Notes: a model not told the origin generated them from the letters alone. Positions 52,277 to 64,000 are shown, numbered from the stretch's first letter. The stretch is 64,000 nucleotides of DNA from Hortaea werneckii (GCA_037044905.1 JBAOKB010000020.1:62001-126000); one strand, 5' to 3'. Numbers and translations: made by a program.

Positions 52277-55226
52277 ATGGCGCCCAAGAAGACTCAGCAG
52301 CAGCAAGCCAATGGCTATGCATCCAACCCCGTCCCCGTCGAGATGACCCAGTCGTCTCCCTCCAAACCGCCCTACCCCAAGTACAACTACGCCTCGCGCG
52401 GCGTCACCGACAACAACCTCCTCAATTTGCAGAGCAGCGACTGGCAAGCCCTCGGCACCATCACCGTCGTCGCCCTCTTCGTCCGCCTCTTCCGTATCTA
52501 CCAGCCCCCTTCGGTCGTCTTCGATGAGGTCCATTTCGGTGGCTTCGCCTCCAAATACATCAAGGGCAAGTTCTTCATGGATGTGCACCCGCCGCTGGCC
52601 AAGCTCCTGATCACTCTCGCCGGCTGGTTGGCCGGGTTCGATGGCAATTTTGATTTCAAGGATATCGGCAAGGATTACCTGGAGCCCCGCGTGCCGTATG
52701 TGGCTATGCGGTTGCTGCCGGCCATTTGCGGTGTCTTGAGCGTGCCGTGCATGTTCCTGACACTGCGCGCGGCGGGTTGTAGGACGCTGACGGCTGCTCT
52801 GGGCGCCGCTCTGATCGTGTTTGAGAATGGTCTCGTCACGCAGTCGAGATTGATCTTGCTGGATAGCCCCTTGGTCATCTTCACAGCCATGACGGCGTTA
52901 AGCTGGACCTGCTTCACGAACCAGCACGAGCTGGGTCCCAAGTACGCCTTCAAGCCTTCCTGGTGGTTCTGGCTGGCTTTCACTGGTCTCTGTCTCGGTG
53001 CGACGGTATCGGTCAAGTGGGTTGGTCTTTTCACCATTGCCTGGGTTGGCTCCCTTACCGCTCTCCAGCTTTGGGTCCTCCTCGGTGATACCACCAATGT
53101 CACCCCGCGCGTCTGGTTCAAGCACCTCTTTGCGCGCGTCTTCTGCCTAATTGTCATCCCGGTCGCTTTCTACATGGGCATGTTCGCCATCCATTTCGTC
53201 TGTCTGGTCAACCCCGGCGACGGCGATGGCTTCATGTCCTCGGAGTTCCAATCCACTCTCAACAATAAGGCCATGGCGGATGTTCCTGCAGATGTCGCGT
53301 TTGGCTCCCGCATCTCCCTCCGCCACCACAACACCCAGGGCGGATACCTGCACAGCCACATGCACATGTACCCTACGGGCTCCAAGCAGCAGCAGGTCAC
53401 TCTCTATCCTCACAAGGATGAGAACAACGTCTTCGTTGTCGAGAACCAGACTCAGCCAATCAACTGGGCGGTCGATCCCTCGGGCAACACTTCCATCCCG
53501 GGTCCCCTTGCCTGGGATACGATGGATCCTCCCGCTCTCCTTGAAGACGGCTCCATCATCCGCCTCTACCATGTCACCACGGACAGACGAATCCACTCGC
53601 ACGACCACCGTCCTCCGGTTAGCGAGGCTGACTGGCAGAACGAAGTCACCGCGTACGGCTACGAAGGTTTCGAAGGTGACGCCAACGATCTCTTCCGTGT
53701 AGAAATCGTCAAGCATCTATCCGACGGCACCGAGGCCAAAAGCCGTGTCCGCACTATCGAATCCAAGTTCAAGCTCGTCCACCTCATGACAGGCTGCACC
53801 TTGTTCTCCCACAAGGTCAAGCTTCCAGACTGGGGTTTCGACCAGCAAGAAGTTACCTGCGCAAAAGGCGGATCCCTACCCAACTCAGTCTGGTACGTGG
53901 AAAGCAACAGCCATCCTAACCTCAAGGAAGACGCCGAGAAAGTCAACTACCGCAACCCGGGCTTCCTAGGCAAATTCTGGGAGCTTCAGCGTGTCATGTG
54001 GACGACCAACGCCGGACTCGTTGAGAGCCACGCCTGGGACTCTCGACCTTCCAGCTGGCCTATCCTCAGAAGAGGTATCAACTTCTGGGGTCAGAACCAC
54101 AAGCAGATCTACCTGATCGGCAACCCGTTGATCTGGTGGAGCTCGACGCTCGCGGTCGTGATCTATATCGGCTTCAAGGCTTTGGCTGTTGTGCGATGGC
54201 AGAGGAGCTGTGGAGATTACGCCAGGAGTGAGACGTTCCGCCGGTTCGATTATGAGATTGGTACCAGCGTACTGGGATGGGCTTTCCATTATTTCCCCTT
54301 TTACCTCATGCAGCGGTAAGTCATTTTCCCATTACCTCGGGCAAAAGAAGAAATGAAACAGAAGAAATATGCAATGAATCATGCCTGCGATCGAATACTA
54401 ATCAGTACACAGACAACTCTTCCTGCACCACTACTTCCCTGCCCTCTACTTCGCCATCATCACCTTCTCCCAAATCTTCGACTTCTTCACGGCCCGCATC
54501 AGCATTGGCACCTTCACGCTGAAGAACCGCCCGACCATCGGCCGCCTCGCCGCCGTCGTCTTCCTCGGCGCCAGCATCGTCGTCTTCGCCCTCTACGCCC
54601 CGCTCGCCTACGGCAACATGTGGACGAAATCCGAATGCAACACGGTCAAGCTCTTCCCGACCTGGGACTGGGACTGCAACAACTTCTTCGACAACTACGC
54701 CGAATACTCGCTCTACGCGGCCTCGGGCGCCGGTGCCGCGCCGACCAGCCAAGCCGCCCACGGTCCCGCACCCCCCGTCGCCGACGACCCCAAGGACAAC
54801 GTGGTCGTGACGCCCGGCGGCGCCCCGCAGCAAATGGTCCACGATGGCGGCGTGACGGAGGAAAAAGTCGAGTTCCGCGACGAGAACGGCAATCTCCTGG
54901 ACGACGCCCAAGTCCGTGAGCTCGAAGGCAAAGTCTCCTTCTCCACGCGCTACGAGACGCGCACGCGGCTCGTCGACCAGTTGGGCAACGAAGTCCACAA
55001 TGCCGTTGTGGACGGGGAAGATAGCCAGGCCGGCACGCGGGCCGAGGGCGTTGACCCGGAAACCCCTGCGGGGGACGAGAAGGAAGAAGCGAGTCCGCGG
55101 CCTCCTCAGCAGGCGGAGGTCGCGGGGGATCTGGCCAAGGAGAGGAGTGTGGAGGCTTCGCGGGATGAGGCGAGTCCGGGGGAGGAACCGCTGCAGCCGA
55201 GTGATGAGGGGCATGTGGAACTCTGA
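52277..55226 (+). CDS. PMT1: Dolichyl-phosphate-mannose protein mannosyltransferase, Pmt1 type
   Basis: ER-membrane enzyme that adds the first O-linked mannose to Ser/Thr of secretory proteins, acting with Pmt2. 950 residues from exons 52277-54315 and 54413-55226; the 97-base intron has a TACTAATC branch site and rejoins FYLMQR to QLFLHHYF. The catalytic DE pair is in VVFDEVHFGGFASKYIKG near the first lumenal loop. The MIR region follows (GGYLHSHMHMYP, IIRLYHVTTDRRIHSHDH, FKLVHLMTGCTLFSHKVKLP). Several membrane helices flank it. The C-terminal tail of about 200 residues is Pro/Glu-rich, with VTEEKVEFRDENGNLLDD, a Pmt1-like feature but long. Pmt1 versus Pmt2 subtype is inferred. Confidence 0.95.
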
Positions 55227-56225
55227 ACTCTTCAAGGAGGGGAGCTGGGGTTGAAGTAGAAAGGAAGGGGGGGGTTGGGGTTTGATTGTGGAGGGTGAAG
55301 GGGGGTTTTGGATTATCTAGTACGCTGTTGTCGTTCGTCGTTGGCAGCAGGTTTGAGAGAGGAAGAGAGGAGACGGCGTTGCAGGATGGAATCGGATGAG
55401 GAGGGAAGGAGGGGGGTGGGAATGTATGATATTTTTCTTTTTCAAAGAGTCAAGGTTAGTTGAGGTCTAGATGCAGAAATGAAACAGAAACAAGAAAGCC
55501 GAGAAGTCCCCTCGCCCCACCCACCCACCCTCATGAGCCCCCGATGGGACGCGCAAACGAAAGGAAGCGGGAGACGGAGTCCGGAAATCCCAAGCTCGAA
55601 AGAGCGAAAAAGAAGAGCTAAAAAAAAGAGATTGGAGGATTGAGGAGGGAGATCCCAAACAGGAGTCGTTATGAAGAAAAGAGGAAGTTACCTAGGTAGC
55701 CGGGGGGAGTAAATACCGATCAGCGTCGTCATCGATGACAAGATTAAAGCTTCTGACGAAGTGCACGAGAGTTGTTAGCTCTATATCACCGGGAGAAGAA
55801 GAGTACTAAGAAGATGAAGAAGAAGAAGAAGAACAAGGCAAAGGAAATGTGGACAAGACTGAACAAGAAGAACCCATCTGTCATAATTTCTAATAACGCC
55901 AAAAAAACAAGGGGGAAAAATACATTTGCCCTTCATAAAAAAGCAATCGAAAAACTGACGCCCCCCGACCCGATCGGTCCTGCTTCCTCTCCTGCGCAAT
56001 CCAGACCTAAAAATCCTCTAATTTCCTCGCTGTCCGCTTTTTTCCCACGGCTTGCACAGGTTTTGGATCCCCCACTACAACCCCAGGTATACGTCCGGGG
56101 GGCCCCCAAAAACCTCCTCTTCTTCCTGATCATCATCATCATCCTCCTCCTCCACAAAATCCTCCCTGACATCGACCCACCTCACCACACCTCACCTCAC
56201 CTCCCAACTTCGTCACAACCCCAAT
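55227..56225. other. Convergent intergenic, 1.0 kb
   Basis: 3' regions of PMT1 (+) and SEC21 (-). It contains G-rich and (GAA)n-type low-complexity stretches (about 55794-55840) and a CTCC/ATC-rich stretch near 56125-56160. No gene is seen. Confidence 0.6.
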
Positions 56226-59200
56226 CTAACTAACACCCCCGACAACCAACCCAGCCAACCCCTCCTCCTCACTACGCGCGGAGATCTTGACCGTAACCCC
56301 ACTCTTAGCACTAAACGCCATCCTGACACTCGCTGCAACCTTCCCGCCCGCCAGACTCTTACCGTACAACTTCAACGTATGCGTGCTAGGGGTGAGGACC
56401 ACGTCCGTGCCCTCGAGGGGCTGCATACCGAGGGACTTGACGAGGAGTTCGACAGCCTCGGACAGGGACTTGGCGTTGGAGAGCTGGAGAGTTTCTTCCG
56501 CTTCGTCTGCTGCTCCGGAGAGGGAGGACCAGATATTGTCGAAGCTGCCGGCGAAAGCGGGGAGGACGTAGTCGGCGCCGGTGAGCTCGAGGTCCTCGAC
56601 TTGGTAGTTGTCTTCGTAGCCTTCGGCTTCGGGCTCGCCGGTGCTAGGGTCGATTTCCTTGAGGGAGAATTTGAGGTTGTTGGTGAAGGAGGCGGCGACG
56701 AAGGAGGATTGGGGACGGGAGAAGGAGACGTAGACGGTGCCGGGTTCGTCGGTCTTGAGGAGGGGTGCGGGGATGATGTATTCGTCTTCCAGCGGGGTGT
56801 CGTCGTCGTCTTCGGACAGGGAGGAGGCGGCGCATTCCATGGTCACGTCCGCGAGGATGTAGTCGGCTAGCGTGTTCTTGACTTCGAATTGGAGTACCAG
56901 GTGGTCCTTGTACAGGTGCTTGATGGCCGAGACGACGTACTCGGTTTCGCTTTCGGTCAATTCAACCGTGCCAGAGGATTTGAGTAGTGGACCGTAGGAA
57001 GCGAATTCGGGGATGGCGCCGAGTTGCTGCGCGTACTTTTGCGTCGCGGCGGCAACGTCCTTGGCTGCGTCTGCTGCGGCGTTGGCAGCTTCGCTCTTCT
57101 TCGGGCCAACTGTAGGTGCCTTGAGCGTCGGTGTGGCAGTCGTGAGCTTCTTCGAGCGATCTTCGGCGAGAGATTGCTCGCGAGTGACCACAGGCACATT
57201 GGCGAAATCAAAGGGTTCGGCGAAAGCTTCGGCGGAGCCACCAGCAATGTAGTTCGCGAGTTGGTCCTCAAGCACAGGGAGGGAGAACATAGAGTCTGCA
57301 ATAACAAAAGTCAGTCGATGAATTCCCACAGCTCTCCCAGTGACATGAACCAGTTTTATTACGAAGGCTCGCAGGATTCCACTTACCGTTCCGGACAAAT
57401 TTAGCCGCAACCTCATCCTCCTCCTGCATCAATCGCAGGTTCAACGCCGCCCGATCCCTCACCTCATCATCCGTATCATCCAAACACCTCCTCAACAACA
57501 CACCCACACTCCTCTTGACCTCCGGGTCCGTCTGTCCGACGCCAAACTTGCTCAGCGCCGTGACCGCCGCAGCCCTCACAATCGCATTCTCCAATACGAC
57601 CCGGTTGTAAATATAGCGGATATACTTGGTAGGCTGGACGGTCTTGGGACCTTCCATGCCCAACAAGTGGAGGATGCGGACCGCGAGCTTCGTAAACTCG
57701 CAATCCTCGATGAACTCGCACAGATGCGCGAGCGCTTCCTCTCTCGATTCCGGGACGAATTTAATCAGGTCGAACATGGATTCCACGACGGACCGCTTGA
57801 ATTCGTACCCACCTTCGTCGCGCAGGATGCCGGCGAGGAAGGTAAGCATGCCCGCTTGTTTGGAGGGGAATTTGAGACAGAGGGTGCGGATGGCCTCTAC
57901 GATGGTGACCTTGAATTCGTCGGTGATCTCGCTCATGAAGGAGGTGATGGTCTTGAGAAGTCGGTCGACGGAGCTTTCGTTGCCGGTCTTGAGAAGGGTG
58001 GTGATGGCAAAGGTGGCGATGGAGCGGTTGGTGTTGGAGATGAGTGACTCAATGTCCGGATTGCATTGCCGGACGGCGTCGGGTTTGAAGGACGCGAATT
58101 GGTGCAGGATCCTGATAGCGGCGAACTTGGTCACGGCACGTGGGGAGGTGAGGAAGAGTTGCAGGACGTGGATAGCATTGCCCACTTCCGCATCGGTCAG
58201 GTCGGGCAAGTCGCAGATGGCCTTGGCGGCTTCGAAATTGACCATCTCGCTCTTGTCGCGCAGCCATTCGTCGAGGAGCTTCATCATCGGACGACGAAGG
58301 GAAGGGTCGTCTTCGGCGAGCTTGGCGGCTAACCGGACAAGCATAACGCGGGCAGCCGGACTTTTCACGACACCTGCCGCCGAGTATTGCTGGACCATCT
58401 TTACCAAGGCCATGCGATCATGACTCCGCATCTGGTAGAGCAACCCGATGGCATGATATTGGGTCATGTAGTTGGTGTTGGCAGCGGCCATCTGAGGCTG
58501 ACCACCACCTGAGCCGAAGCCGAAAGAGAAGCCGCCGGAGCTCTTGGAGGAGGAGGCAGCCTCTTGAGTTTCTGATTGCCAGCGACGGACGATATCCTTG
58601 GCGATGGGGAGGAGGTGGTAGGAGGAGACGAGGGCGGCGGAGGAGACGGAGGGGGTCTTGTCGACGATGGCGGTCTTGATGTTGCGCTCGATCGCTTGTA
58701 CGGTGGAAGCCTAATGAGGTCGAAGTGTTAGCTGTGCTGTCGCTTGGCCTGGGGCAGTCCACCTTCCTTACTTCCCTCCTAGTTTGGGACGCTTTAGGTA
58801 TACTTACATCGATGATCCGACATAATGCGCGTATGGCATTGCTTCTGTAGACCTCACCCTGACCGGTGGCACTCGTATCCTTCATAATACTGCTCGTGAC
58901 CATAATGACATCCTCGGCCTCGCTGCTCAGCTCCTTGATGACCAGGTAGACCATCTGGCGCAGACTAGGATCCTTGTTCTGGAACAGCTTGGAGATGCCG
59001 AAGAAGAGGGCGGTGGCTTCATTGGTGGGGAAGTGCTCGCCGGTAAAGAGGAGCAGGGCGATCTTGGTCAGGAGAATGCGACACCGGCGGGGGGAGATGG
59101 GGGAGGTATTGAAGACGCGGGCTGTTGTAAATCCATGTTCAGCAATCCGGGATCATAATATCGCGTCTGAAATTGGAGGGTGTAGGGGTGCTTACCTTCT

Positions 59201-59265
59201 TGGAAGACACTGGTCCGGTCGACGCGGAGGACGCCGGCATCCTCATCCTTCTTGTCGAAGCTCAT
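56226..59265 (-). CDS. SEC21: Coatomer subunit gamma (Sec21)
   Basis: Gamma subunit of the COPI coat for Golgi-to-ER retrograde traffic. 925 residues from minus-strand exons 59265-59196, 59121-58808, 58710-57387 and 57295-56226; all three splices keep frame. Exon 1 encodes MSFDKKDEDAGVLRVDRTSV. The N-terminal alpha-solenoid (adaptin-type) covers exons 2-3, with CRILLTKIALLLFTGEHFP and VYLVIKELSSEAEDVIMVTS. A Gly/Ser linker (SSGGFSFGFGSGGGQPQ) near 200 is typical of gamma-COP. The C-terminal appendage starts after an Ala-rich stretch around 610-690 and includes YEDNYQVEDLELTGADYVLP. Length fits the family. The gene is divergent from the phosducin-like gene. Confidence 0.96.
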
Positions 59266-59901
59266 GGTGGGCAGGCGGGTATGGTGGTTGTGCTCCTACT
59301 GGAGCGGCATAAGGGGAATGAAGAGGATGCGCGATTCCTGGTCAGATGGCTCGGAGGGTTTGATTAGATATTGAAAGGCGAATGCGTAAATCGTTCAATG
59401 TTGGGTATTCAGTATTGACTGAATGACTAGGGTGGGTGGTGTTGGCGGTGGTGGTGGTGGTCGCGGGTGCAACCATTGGAGGAGTGCAGTCGGGACACAT
59501 TTCACCATCGCCGACGCTTCCAACGGCCCAAGTTCAGGGAGCCAGCGACAATCAATCAGCCAGGGTCGCCCATCACCGCCTGCGTCTTGGCGCGTCATCA
59601 GCCGCATCAACGCGGGGCGCAGGGGAGTCGAGAATTATGATATAATATTCAATACACACTGCACACACCTACGTAGTCTGTCACCAGGCAGCCTTCAAAA
59701 TTCCCCTTCAACTATTGACCCATCTCTCATCTCAACATAGCAGTCCCGGTAGGAGCATCGCCACCACTTTCCTATACCCCTCCACCCCTCCTCTTCTCAT
59801 TTCCACATCCTAACCAGAACAGCCCACCAACCTTTGCCAATCAGCAGCATCGACGACACACGCCATTGAACAAAACCACTCCCACCTCTTCACCTCTCAA
59901 A
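59266..59901. promoter_or_regulatory. Divergent promoter region, SEC21 / phosducin-like gene
   Basis: 636 bases between the two start codons, with a (GGT)n-like tract at about 59430-59460. No other gene is supported. Confidence 0.5.
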
Positions 59902-60675
59902 ATGGACATGCCCGTCAATGTCCCCGTCGACCACCCCGACGCCGACACAGAATGGAACGACATCCTACGCAAACACGGCGTCATCCCCGAGAAACCCCCC
60001 TCACCCACGCCCATGATCGAAGAAGCCCTAACCCAAGCCCGAGAACTCGCGCACGAACACCGGCTGGAAAGCAAAGACCTGGACGAGCTCGACGAGCTCG
60101 AAGACGAAGAAGACGAAGACTTCCTGAACTCGTACCGCCAAAAACGCATGAACGAGCTAACCGAGATCCGGCACGCCTCGGTCTACGGCCAAGTCTACCC
60201 CGTGCAGAAACCGGAATACAGCAAAGAAGTAACGGACGAAAGCCAGAAGACCTGGGTACTCGTGCTGCTGACGAGCTCGAGCGGGATGAACACGGAAAGC
60301 CGGGTCCTCACCGAATGCTGGCGCGAACTGGCGACCAAATGGGGCGATCTCAAGTTCTGCCAGATGGCCGCGAATCTGTGTATAGAGGGGTATCCGGACA
60401 AGAATACGCCGACGGTGCTGATCTACCGCGAGGGTAATATCCGGAAGCAGATTGTGACGCTGGCGGAGCTGGCGGGGCCGAAGACGGGCGTGCGGGATCT
60501 CGAGAAGGTGTTGTTGGGACTCGGGGCGTTGCAGCATGGGGATCCGCGGTTGAAGCGGAAGGATGAGGAGGAGGAGGAGGTGGACGAGGCGGATAGGCCG
60601 AAGAGGAGTATTCGGGATGCGTCTAAGACGAAGGGGGCCAGTGTTGAGGATGGGAGTGATAGTGATTGGGACTGA
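59902..60675 (+). CDS. PLP2: Phosducin-like protein, Plp2/PhLP2 type
   Basis: Thioredoxin-fold co-chaperone that works with the CCT chaperonin in folding actin, tubulin or cell-cycle proteins. 257 residues, no intron. Start MDMPVNVPVDHPDADTEWND; the frame is open a little upstream, but this ATG gives the family N-terminus. The helical part has TEWNDILRKHGVIPEKPPSP and an acidic run ELEDEEDEDFLNSYRQKRMN. The thioredoxin-like part (about 95-200) shows SKEVTDESQKTWVLVLLTSS, CWRELATKWGDLKFCQMAAN and YPDKNTPTVLIYREGNI. The C-tail is acidic and ends DGSDSDWD, as in Plp2. Subtype is inferred from the tail. Confidence 0.93.
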   Translation: MDMPVNVPVDHPDADTEWNDILRKHGVIPEKPPSPTPMIEEALTQARELAHEHRLESKDLDELDELEDEEDEDFLNSYRQKRMNELTEIRHASVYGQVYPVQKPEYSKEVTDESQKTWVLVLLTSSSGMNTESRVLTECWRELATKWGDLKFCQMAANLCIEGYPDKNTPTVLIYREGNIRKQIVTLAELAGPKTGVRDLEKVLLGLGALQHGDPRLKRKDEEEEEVDEADRPKRSIRDASKTKGASVEDGSDSDWD

Positions 60676-61968
60676 GAGGGCAGGATAATAGTGGACGCAA
60701 CTGAATACTGGGGTGGAATTTGAAAAACTAGAAAATTAAGAAGTGGACGAGCAGGACTCGGTGAGTTGAGGGTGTCGATCGCCACTGCATTGCTTTGCAG
60801 GCTGTATCTCAGTATACCAGTGGCTGTGGGCATGCGTCGCTGTTGCATGCCCGTCGCCGCTTCACGAGTGCAAAGGGATATGAAGGTACGAGAACAGCAA
60901 GCCAGGGACAGGGCAGCTGTTCGGCAACTCCAGTTGGTATGGAGCAGAATGGCTTCAAGAATCTACTCTGTGCGCCCTCTATATGATGACTCTTCTGTAC
61001 CGGAGCAGTATGTCGACACTTGAATCCAAGCTTCGCGTGTACTATCGGGGTTTCTCTGTGCTTTTGCTTTTCTCCTTTTTTTTTCTTCTTTTTTTTTTTT
61101 TTCCTCGTCCCTGCTGTCGATATACCAATACATGTCCTTCGACAGACTATCCGCCCCGAAAGTCCAAGAATGCATCTAGTGGATATGCTCTAGGAGAATT
61201 AAGAAGATTCTTGCGGGCTGTAATATACGGTGCAACACTGTATATGCGCATGAGTTGGAGTCTAGCTCCAGGGAAATCATGTTGACAAGCGGGATGTCTT
61301 GAAAATTGTGCTCCTCTCTCCACTCCCTCCCCAATGGCCATTTTCCATACGTCTTTCTTCTTTTACTTTATGTAAGAAGACTACAGAAAGTAATACTTCG
61401 ACTTGGACATATCGACGATGACTTTCTTCGTAGTGATGCCGTATATCCAAGCTGTACAGTCCCTAACCCTTGCCAACCCTAATTTTTACCAGGCTTATAT
61501 GTACCTACTCAAACACCCATGAATCACCAGAAGATTTCGATCGATCTTAACCTATTCGCTGATGGCCCATTCAAAGGTATGAAGTGTGGGCAGAGTTTAC
61601 TTGTATCGCATTTTCTGCAGAACAGTGTGCGAGTCTAAGCAGAAGACTCTGTGCTCGCGAGCAGGTAGCCGAAAATCCTCGTGAAATGATCAAATGGAAT
61701 GATAAACATGCACTAAACAGTGGACTGTTTTATCGAAGTTGACAAAGATGAACAGAAAGAAGATCAAAGGTTCATTATCGACTATATAAATCATTCCCAT
61801 CTCCGGGGGATTACATATCCACAGATTTCTCCCCCTTTAACCCTTATTATCCCAGCCGTCCCATATCCATCGGTAATGGTCCTGCACCACTTCCCCACAC
61901 TAAGGAAACCCAGGACTGGAGGGTGAAGCGCCAAAGCCCTTCCCATACCCTTCCAGCCAATCCAACGA
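60676..61968. other. Convergent intergenic, 1.3 kb
   Basis: 3' regions of PLP2 (+) and the right-edge gene (-). A T-rich tract lies at 61073-61103, sense for PLP2. Two isolated CCCTAA-like words near 61460-61485 do not form an array. No gene is supported. Confidence 0.55.
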
Positions 61969-64000
61969 CTACTGAGCATAATACCTCCCCTGCCGAGCCG
62001 GCAGACCAAATCCTACCTGCTGCGGCGCAAACTGACCTGCAGCCGGAGCATAAGCCCGCTGCTCTTGCACGACCGGCGCCTGGTAACTCGCATAATCATG
62101 CGCCGACGAGGACGAAGAGGAAGGGGAAAAATACTCCGCCGACCCCTGCTGACCACCGACGCCATATCCAGGCCGCATCTCACTACTCCTCACGTGTTGC
62201 AAACCTCCACCACCACCACCACCAGCACCCCAGTTCTGCGACTGCGGCGGCTGCTGTTCATGCGCTAGCATCCTCGCCCGCACGAGTTGATCGGGGGTAT
62301 AATACCCCACAGGCTCCGGCTCCGGTTCGGGAGCCGGTTGCGCGACGGGTTCCGGGGGATACGACATAGGGTAGTAGTTCTCCAGCATGGGAGAAGCGCC
62401 GCGGGAGGGTCGACGGATGGCGCCTACAGCGCCCGGAGGCGGTCCGGTGGGGGCGGCGTACGGTTGGGGTTGAGCCTGGACAGAAGGAGGTGGAGGGGAC
62501 TGGGACCATGAGAGGATGCGGGAGGGCTCGGGGAACTCGATACCTTGTCGTTGTGGGTCAGACGTGCTGGCGGCTTGCTGATCGGGATATAATCTGGCCG
62601 GGGTGTGCGCCATGAGTTCCTCGTCGAGGGAGCTCATGCGTTGATGTTGGACGGGACGACGGCCAGGTGGAGGGCCCGCCGGGGGCGCGAACGAGACTGG
62701 AGTCACGCTGGCAGGGGCGGGTGAAGTCGACTGTCTTGGGAAGGGATAGCCAGTCGAGCCTGCTGAGTCCTGTCTCTGGACCTGGGGGCGGTAGGTAGGG
62801 ACCGGTGAGGTCTGACGCCATTGCGTTTGCAGCTGAGGCTGGGGCCACGCAGACCTTGACGCATTGAGTTGGGTTGAAGGCTGAATTGTAGGAGGTCCCA
62901 TCGGGAACTGAGGAGGCCCATAGCTCGGAACCGTAGGCTGGAAAGCATCAGGGACACTTGCATGCTGCAGACCGCGCTGATACCGCTCGCTGTGCAGAGA
63001 CCGATACTGCGATCCAGGAGTGTGGCGCTGAGGAGAAGCCGGCTGAGAACCAGGCTGCTCTAAGGGAGTCGTAGGCAGGCTTCGACTAGGACCATACCAG
63101 CCCTGAGAAGGCGGTCTGCTCGAACTGCCAGCAGGTGAAGGGCCTTCACTTGGCCCGTACCAACCTTGCGGTGGTGGGCCAGAGGGGATCGTGATCTGTG
63201 GCGCCGGTTGGGAATAAGGCGAGCTCATAGTCGGCACAAAGGAACCACCCCCTCTTTCTCTTCCCTGAAGATCAGGTATCTGCTGCCGGCGCATGGCTTC
63301 ATAGTCTTCATAACCCTTCGCCGCTCTCGCGGGACCATATCCATAGGGCCGCGGCTGTCCCTGGCTAGGCGGCGCCGCCTTGGTGAGCTTATTCGGCTTC
63401 TGGTTGACATTACCGGAGGTATTCGACCTGCCGAGCAGCGAGCCCAAACGTGAGAGACGAGATTTCTTCTTCTTCGGAGTTTCCGGCGGCGTTGTCGAGG
63501 AAGCCGCGCGCTGAGACTTCGTCAACATCTTGACTTTCCCCTTCCCCTCCTGGGGAGGCCGTGGAGTGGATGAATCGCTCGTGATTTCTGCTGGAGGAGC
63601 AGTTGTCGAACGCACAACAGATGGGGCGGGAGGTGGTTGCGCAATGAATTTATTGCTAGCAATACTAGGCGTTCTTTTAAAAGAATCCCAGATACTGGAT
63701 CGACGCTTCGTCTGCTTATCACTAAGCCGGCGTAAAGGCACCGGGCTCTGAGCATCCTCTCTCATCGCATCCGGATCCTCTGCGCCATACTGCGGATCCA
63801 TTGGATTCGCTGGCGGAGGCACGATATCCCCAGCGCTCGCCATCATAGCCTCCGCGCTTGGCGAGGGACCTCTCGATGGACCGCGGAAGAAGTCCGAATA
63901 CCGCCGTGAAGACCTATCGCCTGCGTCGCCACTGACTTGTCGACTGTGGGTGAGAGGTGTAGTCGCACCGGAGCGCGAAGCTCGCATCTGCTCATACTCG
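61969..64000 (-). CDS. Large Pro/Gln/Ser-rich disordered protein (N-terminus outside window)
   Basis: The frame is open through the right edge (it reads EYEQMRASRSG there), so the last 676 or so residues are present and the start is missing. The protein is low in hydrophobics and rich in Pro, Gln, Ser and Gly. Visible elements: RRSSIWDSFKRTPSIASNKF and KKKKSRLSRLGSLLGRSN, both basic and Ser-rich, possible membrane-binding or phospho-sites. A repeated PPxQGWYGPS unit occurs twice, with variants (GPPPQGWYGPSEGPSPAG, RPPSQGWYGPSRSLP). The C-terminus is QVGFGLPARQGRYYAQ with a poly-Gly/Ser stretch before it. I do not recognise a family; it may be a scaffold or cytoskeletal regulator, but that is a guess. 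Confidence 0.78.
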   Translation of the reverse strand, partial: EYEQMRASRSGATTPLTHSRQVSGDAGDRSSRRYSDFFRGPSRGPSPSAEAMMASAGDIVPPPANPMDPQYGAEDPDAMREDAQSPVPLRRLSDKQTKRRSSIWDSFKRTPSIASNKFIAQPPPAPSVVRSTTAPPAEITSDSSTPRPPQEGKGKVKMLTKSQRAASSTTPPETPKKKKSRLSRLGSLLGRSNTSGNVNQKPNKLTKAAPPSQGQPRPYGYGPARAAKGYEDYEAMRRQQIPDLQGRERGGGSFVPTMSSPYSQPAPQITIPSGPPPQGWYGPSEGPSPAGSSSRPPSQGWYGPSRSLPTTPLEQPGSQPASPQRHTPGSQYRSLHSERYQRGLQHASVPDAFQPTVPSYGPPQFPMGPPTIQPSTQLNASRSAWPQPQLQTQWRQTSPVPTYRPQVQRQDSAGSTGYPFPRQSTSPAPASVTPVSFAPPAGPPPGRRPVQHQRMSSLDEELMAHTPARLYPDQQAASTSDPQRQGIEFPEPSRILSWSQSPPPPSVQAQPQPYAAPTGPPPGAVGAIRRPSRGASPMLENYYPMSYPPEPVAQPAPEPEPEPVGYYTPDQLVRARMLAHEQQPPQSQNWGAGGGGGGGLQHVRSSEMRPGYGVGGQQGSAEYFSPSSSSSSAHDYASYQAPVVQEQRAYAPAAGQFAPQQVGFGLPARQGRYYAQ

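Noticed and set aside
61455..61490. CCCTAA-like words suggesting a second telomere repeat
   Set aside because: Only isolated copies, not an array.

Overview
The window is nuclear DNA of a filamentous ascomycete (Pezizomycotina), most likely a dothideomycete; the class is an inference. The signs are short introns of about 50-160 bases (mostly 50-75) with GT..AG ends and CTAAC-type branch sites, compact gene spacing, a fungal rhodopsin-domain receptor, a TTAGGG-type telomere repeat, and one block with an extreme repeat-induced point mutation (RIP) signature. I support 24 gene loci: 23 apparently intact or window-truncated genes and one probable pseudogene.

Left gene-rich arm (1-28238). The order is casein kinase I (start cut by the window edge), mitoribosomal assembly factor Rsm22, splicing factor Slu7 divergent from an RRM/zinc-finger/G-patch protein, cytosolic aspartyl-tRNA synthetase, an MFS transporter, RNase P/MRP subunit Pop7 divergent from octanoyltransferase Lip2, an unknown basic disordered protein, a broken RRM gene, a short-chain dehydrogenase-like protein without the catalytic Tyr, a secreted GH12 glucanase, a leucine-rich unknown, and a seven-helix rhodopsin-domain protein. 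Housekeeping genes dominate up to about 17 kb. From there to 28 kb the content is more accessory.

Middle island (about 28239-37435). This is 9.2 kb of AT-rich sequence with almost no CpA or TpG and no credible gene. I read it as a mobile element, or nest of elements, destroyed by RIP. It has short inverted ends beginning CCGGGG(G)TCTTA, sub-terminal palindromic motifs, a six-unit interstitial telomere repeat, a 148-bp (ATA)n tract and two tandem-repeat arrays. Composition changes abruptly at both edges.

Right arm (37436-64000). After 1.9 kb without a gene come an APC amino-acid/GABA-type permease, a small cysteine-rich secreted protein, a class I CPD photolyase with GATCGA sites upstream and a possible dual start, sorting nexin 3, an unknown protein, splicing factor SF3a1/Prp21 divergent from protein O-mannosyltransferase Pmt1, coatomer gamma (Sec21), a phosducin-like protein, and the C-terminal part of a large Pro/Gln-rich disordered protein that runs off the right edge.

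There are no operons. The genes cover core RNA processing (Slu7, RRM/G-patch protein, Prp21, Pop7), translation (AspRS, Rsm22) and secretion (Pmt1, Sec21, Snx3), mixed with environment-facing accessory genes near the RIP island. I found no clearly new molecular system. The most unusual parts are the RIP island and its ends, the broken RRM gene, the active-site-altered SDR and the photolyase control region.
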